NCBI RefSeq assembly: GCF_019219075.1
Contig: NZ_JAHUWJ010000006.1
Coordinates: 124,001 to 188,000, forward strand
Reading direction: 5' to 3'
Length of the DNA: 64,000 bases
DNA from: Chitinophaga sp. sic0106
Lineage (GTDB): Bacteria; Bacteroidota; Bacteroidia; Chitinophagales; Chitinophagaceae
Shown: positions 29,101 to 36,900 of the stretch, piece after piece
Position numbering within the stretch: position 1 is the stretch's first letter
How the letters are laid out: every line of letters starts with the position of its first letter
Program-made: the position numbers and the translations under genes
Notes under the pieces: model-generated
Told to the model about the DNA's origin: nothing
What the model saw: only the letters and a program-made list of their open reading frames with translations
The model's database searches: none

Positions 29101-30979
29101 TGTGAATTGTAATGGAGGCAGCACAGGTACAGCCAGCGTTACAGCCACTGGCGGCACGCTGCCTTATGCTTACCTGTGGAACACCGGTGCTACCACTGCC
29201 ACTATCAGCAACCTGGCCGCTGGCACCTACACTTGTACCATTACCGATGCAAATGGTTGTGATACCACTGCCACCGTTGCCATTACAGAAAATGCAGCCA
29301 TTACCGGCACGCTCACCCAGCAAAATGTATTATGCAATGGTGGTAACACAGGCAGCTTGTCTGTAACCGTAACGGGTGGCACAGCTCCGTATAATTACTT
29401 ATGGAGCAATGGCGCTACTACCGCCACTATCACAGGTTTGACAGCAGGTAGTTATACCTGTACCATTACAGATGTAAATGGCTGCACGGGTAGCGTAACC
29501 GGTACTATCACCATGCCTCCAGCGCTTGCCGTTGCTACCACAGCATCCAATGTGAACTGCAATGGCGGTAATAATGGTACGGCGTCTGCAACTGCCACCG
29601 GCGGCACTGCTCCTTATACTTACCTGTGGAGCAATGGTGCCACCTCATCTACCATTAATAACTTAATAGCAGGAGATTATATCATTACGATTACGGATGC
29701 TAACAGCTGTACCATTAGTGATACCGTTACGCTGACGCAATCATCTGCTATCATTGCGGATATAACCCATACTGATACCAATTGTAATGGAGGAAATACC
29801 GGCACAGCTACCGTTTCTGTAACCGGTGGAGTGCCGCCATATCAATACCTGTGGAGTAATGGCGCTACCACCGCATCAGTTATGAATTTGGCAGCAGGAA
29901 CATACACCTGTAAAATTACCGATGCGAATGGTTGTGAACAGACCGTTAGTACGACGATTTTGACGAACGGATATGAGGCGGTTAAACTCGTGGCCGATGC
30001 CAGTGGTAATAACATCGCAGATGAAAATGAGGTGCTCACATATACCATCAGGGTCAGGAATACCGGAGCAATCACCATCAACACGATCACTATCACAGAT
30101 GCAATTCCGCAGCGTACTACATTTATCAGTAGTGCTACCGGTACAGTCAATAATAATGTCATCACCTTCAGTGATACCAATCTTCCGGCTGGCCAGCAAC
30201 GGGATTATGTGTTTACGGTAAGAACGGATGAAGGTATTCGTGGTAGTATCCCTCAGATCGTCAATACCGCTGATGTGAAAGTGGTTACTGCCGGTAACGT
30301 CCAATGCTCTACCCAGGTTACTGTTGTAATACCGGTAGAACAGCGCCTGCCATTGGATCTCAGCGTGCAAAAGCAAACGGAAAACAAACCAGTAACCGTA
30401 CCCGACAAATTTGATTATACCATCATTGTGAGCAATAAGGGAGCAACCGCATTCCCTGTAACGGTTACGGATACACTGCCTGCCGGGCTTACCTATATTA
30501 GTAGCATTCCAAGCAGGGGCGTGGCCAGTTATAACACTGCTAACCGGGTGCTCACCTGGACATTGGATTCGCTCGTGGATAATGCCAGTGAATTGCTGAC
30601 AATCCGCGTACAGGCGGATGCCATGGGTACCATTGTCAATACCGTTTCTGTTACCAGTCCTCAGGTAGATGAAGATCTTACCAATAACACGGCAACTGTT
30701 AAGAAAGAGGTGATTCCTTTCCATATACCGAACGTAATCACCCCTAATGGCAGTGGTCAGAACGACAGGTTTGTGATCAAAGGACTGGAGCTGTACTCGG
30801 AAAATGAAATATTATTCTTTAACAGATGGAACGCAAATGTTTACCACCGGAAGAATTACCAAAACGATTGGGATGGCAGCGGCCTCAATGAAGGTACCTA
30901 TTTCTATATTCTGAAACTGAAGGATAGTAATGGTGTGTGGCATACCTATAGAGGAAATGTACTGATATTAAGAAAGTAA
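20159..30979 (+). CDS. Giant SprB-repeat surface adhesin with T9SS C-terminal domain
   Basis: About 3606 residues from the ATG at 20159; an in-frame ATG at 20099 would add 20 residues but spoils the signal peptide MRKTLLFLF...SAHA|Q. Residues about 25-3265 are 43 tandem units of about 75 residues, each NVxCNG...G-S-A-T-V...GG-T-x-P-Y-x-Y-x-W-S...GTYTCxITDANGC, the SprB repeat of gliding adhesins, usually with three cysteines. Two DUF11-like domains follow (about 3270-3400 and 3400-3520). The end (about 3522-3606) begins IPNVITPNG and contains NRW and GTYFYIL, the CHU_C/gliding-type C-terminal sorting domain for T9SS (type B). The protein should be exported by Sec, then by T9SS, and displayed on the surface for adhesion or gliding. 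A PorP/SprF-like gene follows 49 bases later. Confidence 0.92.
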   Translation: MRKTLLFLFTVLLFCLSAHAQLSVVITHTNISCAGRTDGSASATATGGIPPYSYSWSNGATTRTLSGLAPGLYTCTVTALGGATANASVVITQPAALTFTSSVTDVVCYGDATGSASVSVSGGTGPYTYNWLPSGGSAATASNLIAGDYRCVIIDANGCDVVANVTVADGTPISYTATQSNVLCRGESNGTATVTVAGAGGPFTYNWQPSGGSGATASNLAAGTYTCTITNNAGCDTTVTFDITEPAAVLSATATHTDARCFGGSTGSATVTVTGGTAPYSYSWSPTGGTSATANNLAAGSYTCTVTDANGCTTTATTTVSQPAAALGVTTAQTDILCFGAATGTATVTVTGGTSPYTYSWSGGGGTAATASNLLAGTYTCNITDANGCKITATVTITQPPQLALTGTKTNVLCNGNSTGSGTVIASGGVAPYTYSWSPSGGTGASASNLPAGTYTVTVTDANGCTKSITATITEPPALSATATAVNILCYGSATGSATVNVTGGVTPYSYSWSSGGGSAATANNLKAGTYTCTITDANGCVTTATTTVNQQPQITFTTSQTNVACNGGNAGSASVSVSGGTPGYTYSWSPSGGSAATANGLSAGTYTCLITDTYGCDTTATIIITEPPALTATATKTNISCNGANDGTINAIVGGGVQPYTYSWVPGGETTATVNGVGPGTYTCIATDANGCTITGTVSLTEPPPLTCSSSSTKVSCNGASDGTATAAATGGTAPYTYSWSTGATGVSLSNLAAGSYTCTITDANGCTCQTTVTVSQPAVLSGSTSDKDVTCNGAADGSVSVFPSGGTSPYTYAWSNGATTQHVDNLPPGDYTVVITDANGCVFNVTTPATITEPPVLSGSSTHTDVGCNGQSTGTATATASGGTAPYSYQWTPSGGAGATATGLAAGTYTCNITDANGCTTTTSVTINQSTTLAPNFTATDVSCKGAADGSATAAVTGGTAPYTYSWAPGGQTTPTISNQGPGTYTCTVTDANGCSVRQTVEIKEPALLVARDTLVSNVTCNGASDGIAKVTPSGGTAPYTYSWSPGGSTAATATGLAPGNYTTTVTDANGCTATSTVTVTEPAALDATITYHNTTGAGNSDGAATAHPTGGTAPYTYSWSPSGGTGATASGLAPGTYTCTVTDANGCTTTETVTITDSGTGLGAYTNQSDVSCNGANDGTASVTAYGGTPPYTYLWSPGDSTTATITGLAPGTYTCTITDNAGATQVVSVTIVQPPALSATASLGFNVTCFGGNNGSAIATASGGTPPYTYSWNNGGTNDTITNLIAGSYTVTVTDAKGCTATSSIAVEEPTQLVAAGSGTNVTCNGYNDGIATVNVSGGLPPYSYSWSGGGGSGQTATGLAPGDYTCTVTDLYGCSDTALVTITQPTSLTAGGETRNVSCNGAADGMARALVTGGTTPYTYSWVPGGQTLDSINNLAPGTYTAFVTDANGCQVIGTADIMQPAVLTASTTQTNTTCNGDTDGSATAAGNGGTAPYTYSWSNGAITATISNLAPGNYTCTVTDANGCTATTSVTITEPAVVSANINKVNVSCNAGTNGSITLSGTGGTSPYTYAWSNGATTATITGLAAGTYTCTITDLRGCTGTVTVDVTQPDAITGVVTQTNVSCNGLSDGIANLAVSGGTGPYTYLWAPQGGTGPIATGLPAGAYTCTVTDTRGCTGVINVTITQPDALVVNKHQENVTCNGAADGKVVLTPVGGTAPYTYTWSTGGTDSIATGLAPGTHQYEVKDANNCSVNQSFEIAEPPILVAGNTHTDVQCNGGSDGTATATVTGGRTPYTYLWTPGNQTTATATGLAAGTYLCTITDSSGCTTTTTAIIGQPTVLTATVSFTDVTCNGAGDGTAGVTASGGTSGYTYLWSNAATTASVTGLVPGTYTCTITDAHGCDTTISVDIQQPDLISFTTSQVNVLCNGAATGSATVTVDGGTVPYTYSWSPSGGSGNTASNLLAGTYTCTITDAHGCDTTVDVTITEPTAVTFTTSQTNVDCNGNNTGSATVVATGGVGSYTYSWSPSGGTAATASNLIAGVYTCDITDANNCTVTATVTITEPNELRATTSQVNVNCNGESTGSATVTVTGGTTPYAYLWSNGATTATINNLAAGTYTCNITDGQGCTTSATVIITQKAAFTVRITPGNVLCNGGNTGSISLAVSGGTSPYTYLWSNGATSATANNLAAGTYTATITDANGCDTTVSSTITEPTAFAVTASQVNVNCNGESTGSATVTVSGATSPYQYYWSSGATTATANNLAAGTYTCTITDANGCDTTATFTITENDALAANVTLQNVLCNGGNTGSISVAVTGGTAPYGYLWSNGATTASVSNLTAGLYTVTITDANGCDTAITTPVTEPPLITFTTAQVNVECNGDSTGSASVTVSGGVSPYTYSWSNGATTAAVNNLTAGTYTCTIMDDNGCDTSTTFTITEKDAVTGTTTQDSVLCKGGNNGSVTLTAAGGTAPYTYSWNNGATTAVINNLTAGIYICTITDANGCTGRVIATVAEPELLTFTTSQTDVNCNGAQTGSATINPDGGTRPYSFLWSNGATTRIVTGLGAGTYTCTITDANGCDTTATITITQKDAFTVGVTTVEVSCNGDSSGSISLAGSGGTAPYTYSWSNGGTTAAIGSLTAGTYTTTLTDANGCDTTFSVTITQPDALVFTTSQTNVNCNGDSTGTATVNPDGGLRPYRYSWSTGETTASISNLKAGTYTCTITDRNGCDTTASIIITETAAITAAITQNNVLCNGGNTGSLSLAVTGGTAPYTYLWNTGANTAGISNLTAGTYTCTITDANGCTGNSSATVTEPDLLIFATSQVNVNCNGANTGSATVNPDGGSRPYTYQWNTGATTATISNLTAGTYTCIITDRNGCDTTATVTITEKDAIATVVSQDNVLCNGNNTGRISLVVSGGTAPYTYAWSNGATAATVSNLAAGTYTVTITDVNGCDTTLSTTITQPDLLGFTTAQTDVNCNGGSTGTASVTATGGTLPYAYLWNTGATTATISNLAAGTYTCTITDANGCDTTATVAITENAAITGTLTQQNVLCNGGNTGSLSVTVTGGTAPYNYLWSNGATTATITGLTAGSYTCTITDVNGCTGSVTGTITMPPALAVATTASNVNCNGGNNGTASATATGGTAPYTYLWSNGATSSTINNLIAGDYIITITDANSCTISDTVTLTQSSAIIADITHTDTNCNGGNTGTATVSVTGGVPPYQYLWSNGATTASVMNLAAGTYTCKITDANGCEQTVSTTILTNGYEAVKLVADASGNNIADENEVLTYTIRVRNTGAITINTITITDAIPQRTTFISSATGTVNNNVITFSDTNLPAGQQRDYVFTVRTDEGIRGSIPQIVNTADVKVVTAGNVQCSTQVTVVIPVEQRLPLDLSVQKQTENKPVTVPDKFDYTIIVSNKGATAFPVTVTDTLPAGLTYISSIPSRGVASYNTANRVLTWTLDSLVDNASELLTIRVQADAMGTIVNTVSVTSPQVDEDLTNNTATVKKEVIPFHIPNVITPNGSGQNDRFVIKGLELYSENEILFFNRWNANVYHRKNYQNDWDGSGLNEGTYFYILKLKDSNGVWHTYRGNVLILRK
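20222..29960 (+). repeat. 43 tandem SprB-type coding repeats of about 226 bases
   Basis: I counted 43 units by their NVxCNG (or variant) start and PYxYxW core. The average spacing is about 226 bases. The DNA is diverged, so the array is old rather than recently copied, but from about 26390 onwards units alternate NVNCNG and NVLCNG types, an about 150-residue two-unit period. Unit 15 (about 23440-23475) has lost its first Cys (NTTGAGNSDG). Confidence 0.85.
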
Positions 30980-31028
30980 GGTGGACCCTGGTCAGTTTCA
31001 AATTGTTTGTTTTGTTAAAATATAAGCC

Positions 31029-32009
31029 ATGAAAAAGAATCTGTTAGTGTTGTTATTTTGTTTGGTTTGTGAGCAAGCCGCAAACGCCCAGCAAGACGCT
31101 CAGCTTAGTCAGTATATTTTCAGTGGGCTGTATATAAATCCCGCATACGCCGGTTACCGGGAAATGTGGAATGTCAATGCCTTTTACCGCAATCAATGGT
31201 CAGGGTTTCCGGGTGGCCCCAAATCCGTAGCGCTGGCCATTGATGGGGTAGCAAGGGAAGGCAGGTACGGACTAGGTCTCAATATGTCAAATGATGAAAT
31301 CGGTTTACAGGGAACCTCCACCTTATACGCCAGTTATGCATTTCGTATACCTATCGGGCACTATGAAGAAGACAAACGATTATCCGTTGGGGTGAGCGCG
31401 GGGTTTATTCAGAGCCGGATTAAAGTGGAAGCTTATGACCCTACTGATCCGGTTGACAGTGATCCTACATTGTATAATTCCTTGCGGTCTAAATTTACAC
31501 CAGATGCCCGGTTCGGCGTATTCTACAGCTCCAATACCTTTTATGCAGGCCTTTCGGTCGATAACCTGTTGACCGCCGCCTATGATGCACGTAAAGATCC
31601 GGGAAACATTTTTGCAGAGCGGAAAGTACATATGTATGCTACAATTGGTGGTATGTTTACTTTGTCAGAAAATTTGCAGATAAAGCCGGGCCTGCTGGTC
31701 AAGGAAGATTTTGCCGGTCCTACCAGTCTGGATGTAAATGCCTTTGTAATATTGAAGCAGATGTTCTGGATAGGAGCGGGGTATAGGACAGCTATCTTAA
31801 ATAAACCACGTATACAGGATGATCTCAATAAGTCTGGCGCTATCATTGGTATCGCACAGGTGTTTATAGGAGAGAAATTCAGGATAGGCTACGCCTATGA
31901 ATATACTACTAATGTGGTAGGCATGGGCAGCTATCCAACCAATGAATTGTCTGTCAGCTATTTCTTTCCTACCATCCGGACCAGGGCAATATCCCCCAGG
32001 TATTTTTAA
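31029..32009 (+). CDS. PorP/SprF-family type IX secretion outer-membrane protein
   Basis: 326 residues with a clear signal peptide (MKKNLLVLLFCLVCEQAANA|Q). The mature start, QDAQLSQYIFSGLYINPAYAG, is the PorP/SprF hallmark: QF/YxxxxxxxNPAYAG, followed by NAFYRNQW. The remainder is an amphipathic beta barrel with a final aromatic Phe. SprF-like proteins sit beside SprB-like adhesins and are needed for their delivery to the surface by T9SS. The gene is 49 bases downstream of the giant adhesin with no terminator between, so it is very probably its dedicated partner. Not a core PorP, since no other T9SS gene is nearby. Confidence 0.92.
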   Translation: MKKNLLVLLFCLVCEQAANAQQDAQLSQYIFSGLYINPAYAGYREMWNVNAFYRNQWSGFPGGPKSVALAIDGVAREGRYGLGLNMSNDEIGLQGTSTLYASYAFRIPIGHYEEDKRLSVGVSAGFIQSRIKVEAYDPTDPVDSDPTLYNSLRSKFTPDARFGVFYSSNTFYAGLSVDNLLTAAYDARKDPGNIFAERKVHMYATIGGMFTLSENLQIKPGLLVKEDFAGPTSLDVNAFVILKQMFWIGAGYRTAILNKPRIQDDLNKSGAIIGIAQVFIGEKFRIGYAYEYTTNVVGMGSYPTNELSVSYFFPTIRTRAISPRYF

Positions 32010-32024
32010 CGCTATATATTGGAT

Positions 32025-32600
32025 TTAAGTTGTAGGTGTTTTAGGAGATATTACCCTCAGTTGGGTAGCAGCCATGATTTTCTTTACGGCGATGGTGAGC
32101 TGGGCTTCCACCGTTTTAACGGATAAATCCAGCAGCGTGGCTACCTCTTTATACTTCATGCCATCTTCCTTAATCAGTTTGAAAATCAGCCTGCAGCGTG
32201 GCGGAAGGCCGGCAATGGCTGCATTGAGCTGTTTTCCCATTTCTGCTGATATCATTAACTTCTCCGGATCAGCCGTGATATGCACCATTTCTCCCGCAAC
32301 GGTGCTAAGATCAGTAGTATACTGAGCCTGTTCTTTACTGAGTTTGGTAATGGATTCGTTTTTAACAACAGTATAGAGGTATACGTCCAGGTTGTGAATA
32401 GCAGGTAGCCGGCTACGTTTATTCCATAGCATTACCAATGCATCATTAGTAATCTCTTCGGCCAGTTCTTTAGTTTTAACGATAGAAAAGCTCAGCCGGA
32501 ACAAACGTATAAAATAATGCTGGTAGATCAGCTTAAATGCCTGCTGATCATCAAACATAACAATCTTTTCAATTATTTCACTAATAGCGATTTTGGTCAT
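32025..32600 (-). CDS. ECF-type RNA polymerase sigma factor, FecI-like
   Basis: 191 residues. Sigma-70 region 2 spans about 15-85 (FKLIYQHYFIRLFRLSFSIV, then AEEITNDALVMLWNKR) and region 4 spans about 125-180 (LPPRCRLIFKLIKEDGMKYKEVATLLDLS). It should direct polymerase to the fecR-susCD genes next door. It is transcribed divergently from the fecR at 32719; the usual layout in this window, as at 42994 and 54872, is sigma and fecR in the same direction. Its 3' end faces the PorP/SprF gene with a 15-base gap. Confidence 0.92.
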   Translation of the reverse strand: MTKIAISEIIEKIVMFDDQQAFKLIYQHYFIRLFRLSFSIVKTKELAEEITNDALVMLWNKRSRLPAIHNLDVYLYTVVKNESITKLSKEQAQYTTDLSTVAGEMVHITADPEKLMISAEMGKQLNAAIAGLPPRCRLIFKLIKEDGMKYKEVATLLDLSVKTVEAQLTIAVKKIMAATQLRVISPKTPTT

Positions 32601-32718
32601 TACGGCTGTAAAGTAACCACTATTCTTAATGGCAGGCTGGTGTTAAATTGTTTTAAACCAATGTTATTTTGTTTTTTTAAAATTCTTTTAGGGGTTTTTT
32701 CAGATTTCATACTCCTTT

Positions 32719-33741
32719 ATGAATATGGAAAACGAAAGAGCCCTGTATTTGATTACGCGTAAGCTTGCCGGTGAAGCCACTCTGTCCGAATTGGAAGAGC
32801 TGGATGCGCTGCTGGCAAACGATATCGCCATGCAATACAGTGTGTCCCTGTTGGAGGAATTGGAAAGCATGCCCACACTACCCCAAGGGGAAGAGGAGCA
32901 GATGTTGCAATCCCGGCTGGCCCGTTTGAACCTTAGTGAGGAAATGCCTGCAACAAAGCGTCGTATCCTACCTATCCTAAAATGGGCTACAGCGGCGGCC
33001 GTGGCAGCATTGATGGTAAGCTCTGCGGGCTGGTATTTGTATAAAAAGAAAAGCCATTCTTCTATCACTGCCCGCGAAATCTCCACCAGACCGGGTTCCA
33101 GAACGAACGTAGTACTGGAAGATGGCACACGGGTATGGTTAAATGCAGACAGTCGAATTGAATCGGTACAGGGTAAACGCGAGGTAACTCTTACCGGTGA
33201 AGCCTATTTCGATGTGGTAAGTGATGCCAATAACCCTTTCATAGTGCATGTAGGGAAAATAGATGTGCGCGTGCTGGGTACTACACTCAATATCAAAGCC
33301 TATCCAGGACAGGGCGCGGTGGAAACCTCCCTTATCAAAGGGAAGCTGGAAGTGGACCTGAAAGAGGGGAGTGGCAGGAAAATAGTATTGCTGCCCGGTC
33401 AGAAAGCGGTAGTCGCCACACCTGGCGTCCAGCCACCGGATCAGCTTATGCCAATAGATTATGCAGTAAGTAATATGGCCACGGATTCTACCACAGGTCA
33501 ACTCACAGAAACCGGCTGGTTAAATAACCAACTTTCATTTAAACAACAAAGTCTGCCAGAAATATTACAAGAATTAGAGAGATGGTATGGCATTAATATA
33601 GAACTGAAAAACGATCGATACAATCAGGAAATAATCACCGGAACATTCAAAGACAAAGACCTATACCAGGTTTTACAAGCCCTGCAACTTTCTGCGGGAT
33701 TCAAATTTCATACTGACAGTTTGGGAGTCCACATTTATTAA
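32719..33741 (+). CDS. FecR-family anti-sigma factor
   Basis: 340 residues, ATG start (a second in-frame ATG two codons later). N-terminal cytoplasmic sigma-binding part about 1-90, one membrane helix at about 92-113 (WATAAAVAALMVSSAGWYLY), FecR domain about 125-240 (VVLEDGTRVWLNADSRI, TLTGEAYFDV, VLGTTLNIKAY) and a DUF4974-like C-terminal domain about 268-340 (QSLPEILQELERWYGI). It should hold the divergent sigma factor until the STN domain of the adjacent SusC signals. The gap to susC holds a minus-strand terminator. Confidence 0.92.
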   Translation: MNMENERALYLITRKLAGEATLSELEELDALLANDIAMQYSVSLLEELESMPTLPQGEEEQMLQSRLARLNLSEEMPATKRRILPILKWATAAAVAALMVSSAGWYLYKKKSHSSITAREISTRPGSRTNVVLEDGTRVWLNADSRIESVQGKREVTLTGEAYFDVVSDANNPFIVHVGKIDVRVLGTTLNIKAYPGQGAVETSLIKGKLEVDLKEGSGRKIVLLPGQKAVVATPGVQPPDQLMPIDYAVSNMATDSTTGQLTETGWLNNQLSFKQQSLPEILQELERWYGINIELKNDRYNQEIITGTFKDKDLYQVLQALQLSAGFKFHTDSLGVHIY

Positions 33742-33792
33742 CCAAATAAAAATTATTATGCTGTAACGCAGATTCCACCAACATTCTACATG

Positions 33793-33826
33793 AAAAAAGG
33801 CAGGAAGTGTTGGCCCACTCCCCGCC
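33793..33826 (-). terminator. Minus-strand intrinsic terminator in the fecR-susC gap
   Basis: Arms 33799-33809 and 33816-33826 with a 6-base loop, followed on the minus strand by T6 (33798-33793). Read as minus-strand RNA all 11 pairs form, two being G-U. Read as plus-strand RNA those two are A-C mismatches and no U tract follows. The strand is therefore clear: it terminates a transcript running against susC. Confidence 0.65.
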
Positions 33827-33899
33827 CAAAGGAATTAACACCATCTACATATATCTCCTTGCTTGAACACCGGGAGCTGTAAATGGCATTTTATTACCC
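33793..33899 (-). ncRNA. Putative cis-antisense small RNA over the susC leader (locus 1)
   Basis: Predicted from a minus-strand intrinsic terminator (33793-33826) and a minus-strand promoter-like pair 107 bases upstream: TATCTTTA at 33913-33906 with TTTT 21 bases further up (33938-33935), against the Bacteroidota consensus TTTG-N19-21-TAnnTTTG. The RNA would be about 107 bases and fully complementary to the fecR-susC gap just before the susC start at 33914. This matches the arrangement of DonS-type antisense RNAs known in Bacteroides. The promoter is weaker than in the sister locus at 56737. Confidence 0.4.
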
Positions 33900-33913
33900 A
33901 GAATCTAAAGATA

Positions 33914-36900
33914 ATGAAGAAAAAGCAGGCAATTAAAAAGATTTTGTTGCTTATGAAGCTGACAACATTCCTGATCTGCGGTGCATTGATACAGGTATCC
34001 GCAAAAGGCTATTCCCAGGTCAAACTCTCCCTCGACTATACAGCTGTGAGTCTGAACAGCCTTCTGGATAGTATTGAGAAAAAAAGTGATTACACTTTTG
34101 TGTACAACAACAAGCTCACCGGGAACACTACAAAAGTGGACGTGCGGGTAAAAGATAAAACCGTACCGGAAATACTCGCGCGCGTGTTGCTGCCTATGGG
34201 ACTTGATTATAAAATCATGTCCGATAAAATGATCGTGATCCTTTCTGCCAGCGCAGAACAGGCGTTCAAGGTAACGGGCAAGGTGACCGATAAAAATGGT
34301 ATGCCACTGATCGGCGTAACCGTGAAAGTGGATGGTGCTGCTGTAGGTACCACTACCGATGCGCAAGGAGCCTATACACTGGCTGCTTCCGAAAAAGGTG
34401 CGCTGGTGTTTAGTTTCATCGGCTACCTGCCACAGCGTGTTATGATAGAGAATCGCCCGCATATTGATGTGATTTTACAGGAAGATACCAAAGGCCTCAA
34501 CGAAGTAGTAGTTACGGCCATGGGCATCACCCGCCAGAAACGCTCCCTTACCTATGCGGTAAGTGAAGTGAAAGCAGCGGAAATCATGCATGCCGGTGCT
34601 GATAATATCGGTAGTGCATTGGTAGGTAAACTGCCCGGTGTAGACCTCGTAGGTATGACCGGCGGCCCAATGAACGGTACCCGCATCAATATCCGTGGTA
34701 TCAATTCCATCGATGGAAACAGCCGCCCGCTGATTGTACTCGATGGTATTCCTATTACAGATAATGACGACTCATTTGCAGGCCGCGGCGGTGGCAACAA
34801 CGCCAAAGGTTCCCTGCTCAACTATATTAACCCGGATGATATTGAAACCATCACGGTACTGAAAGGCGCCAACGCTGCTGCACTATACGGCTCCCAGGCC
34901 CTTAACGGCGTATTGGTGATCACCACCAAAAAAGGTAAAAGCGGTAAGAAAGGTTTGGGAGTAGAAGTATACAGTGATTATACCTACAATCAACGCGCTT
35001 TCATGCCGGAATACCAGAATGAGTATGGCTCCGGTACTACACCGTACTTTACGACTTTTGCGGCTGATGGTACACCTATTTATACCGGTACGTCTACACT
35101 TAATTTCGGACCTAAACTGGACGGCAGAACCGTACAATGGTGGGACGGCCAGAAACGCCCATGGGTAGGGCAACCGGATAACTTCAAGGATATATTCCAG
35201 GATGGTTATACCAATAGCAACCGCGTGAGCGTAAATGGTTCCAATGATAAGAGCTTCTTCCGCTTGTCTGTCACCAATTTCAACTACGGCGGATTCATGC
35301 CTAACATGAAACAAGGCAGGAACTCCCTGTCGTTTGCCAGTGGCTACCAGATCTCCAGCAGAATTAAGGTGGATGTACAACTGATGTATAATAACATCAA
35401 CAATACCAACCCTCCGCAGCGTATTGACCGTGCCTCCAACTACCCTATGGCCAGGAACGAAATTACTTCGCTCTACGAAAGCAACTACAAAAATGCACTG
35501 GGGTATTACATGACGGATTCCATTCGTAAAATAAGCAGCAACTTCCGGGATAATATTCTCCGGCCGCTATTTTGGGATCAGCTCGAAAACCGCTACACAT
35601 CTAACCAACAACAGATACTCGGAAGCGTGACGGCTACTATCGAGCTGGCAAAACCGCTGAGCCTGCGACTGAGATATGGTACCAACAGGTATTTCAACCT
35701 CAACGAAACAAAAGAAAAGTGGCTGCAGGTATCTGACCCAACCAATGCTGCAGATTTACAGGGAAACTACTCCCGTACACTGGATAACAGCTATCGCAAC
35801 TATGTGGAAGCGTTACTGACCTATAATAAATCAATCAGTAAAGACTTTAAACTGTCTCTCACTGCCGGAGCCTCCGGTGATGATTCCTATGGTTATGTCA
35901 ATACCTCATACGTAAGAGGTTTGCGTTTCAGAGATATCTTTTCGCTGAATAATAATAAGGCAGTGGATAACAATGCTCCACGCGGTAGCGACGGTGGCGA
36001 GCGCTATATGGCAGTATTCGGATCTGGCCAGTTAGGTTTCCGTGACTGGCTGTTCCTGGATGTTACAGGTCGTAACGACTGGTCCAGCAAGCTGCCGGTA
36101 CAAAACCGCAGCTATTTCTATCCTTCTGTGGGCCTGAGCTATATCCTGTCGGAAGCAGTGAAGTTACCAGAGGTCATCAATTACATGAAATTCCGCGGTT
36201 CCTATGCGCAGGTGGGTAATACCGTGCCTTCCCGCTATTTTGCGAATGAAGGATATACCTACACCAATTACTCGCTGCCGGATGGCACCTTTGCTGTTAA
36301 GTCCAGCGTGGCTACCAGCGTGCCACCACTGGATATCCGCGCAGAGAAAAACTACTCCCTGGAATTTGGTATGGAAGCGGCCTTTATTGATAACCGCCTC
36401 AAACTGGATCTCACCTATTACAGTAATAAAGGTGTAGACTTAATCAATGCGGTAAACGTAACGCCTTCAAGCGGTGCTTCCTCCATCCGAATCAACTCCG
36501 GTTCCATCTCCAATAAGGGTATTGAAATCCAGCTCAAAGGAGATATCGTGCGTGGTAAGGACTTCGGCTGGCAGGCTACCCTCAACGGTACACAAATTAA
36601 AAGGAAAGTACTCTCCCTGGCAGATGGTATCAAAGAAAGGGTAATTGGCAATCCCTTCAGTGCCGTATTTAAAGCGGTACCTGGTGACGCACCTTACGAT
36701 ATATACATGAACAAAATTGCCCGCGATGCCAAAACAGGTAAGCCTTTGGTAGATGCCAACGGCCTCTGGAAGTTTGATGGAGCCCTGTCCAACATGGGTA
36801 ATGCGCTGCCTAAATGGTACGGCGGTTTCATAAATGATTTCAACTACAAAAACTTCCTGCTGACAATTGCGGTGGATTATCGTTATGGCGGTAAAATCGT

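Noticed and set aside
20222-29960. A CRISPR-like regular DNA periodicity of about 226 bases
   Set aside because: The repeat lies within one open frame with conserved protein motifs and diverged DNA; units are far longer than CRISPR repeats.
29876-30724. A 282-residue open frame on the minus strand inside the adhesin gene
   Set aside because: It is antisense to the DUF11 and C-terminal part of a clear gene, has no recognisable domain and no start signal; the same holds for the 244-residue plus frame at 3054-3788 and the 279-residue plus frame at 18819-19658.
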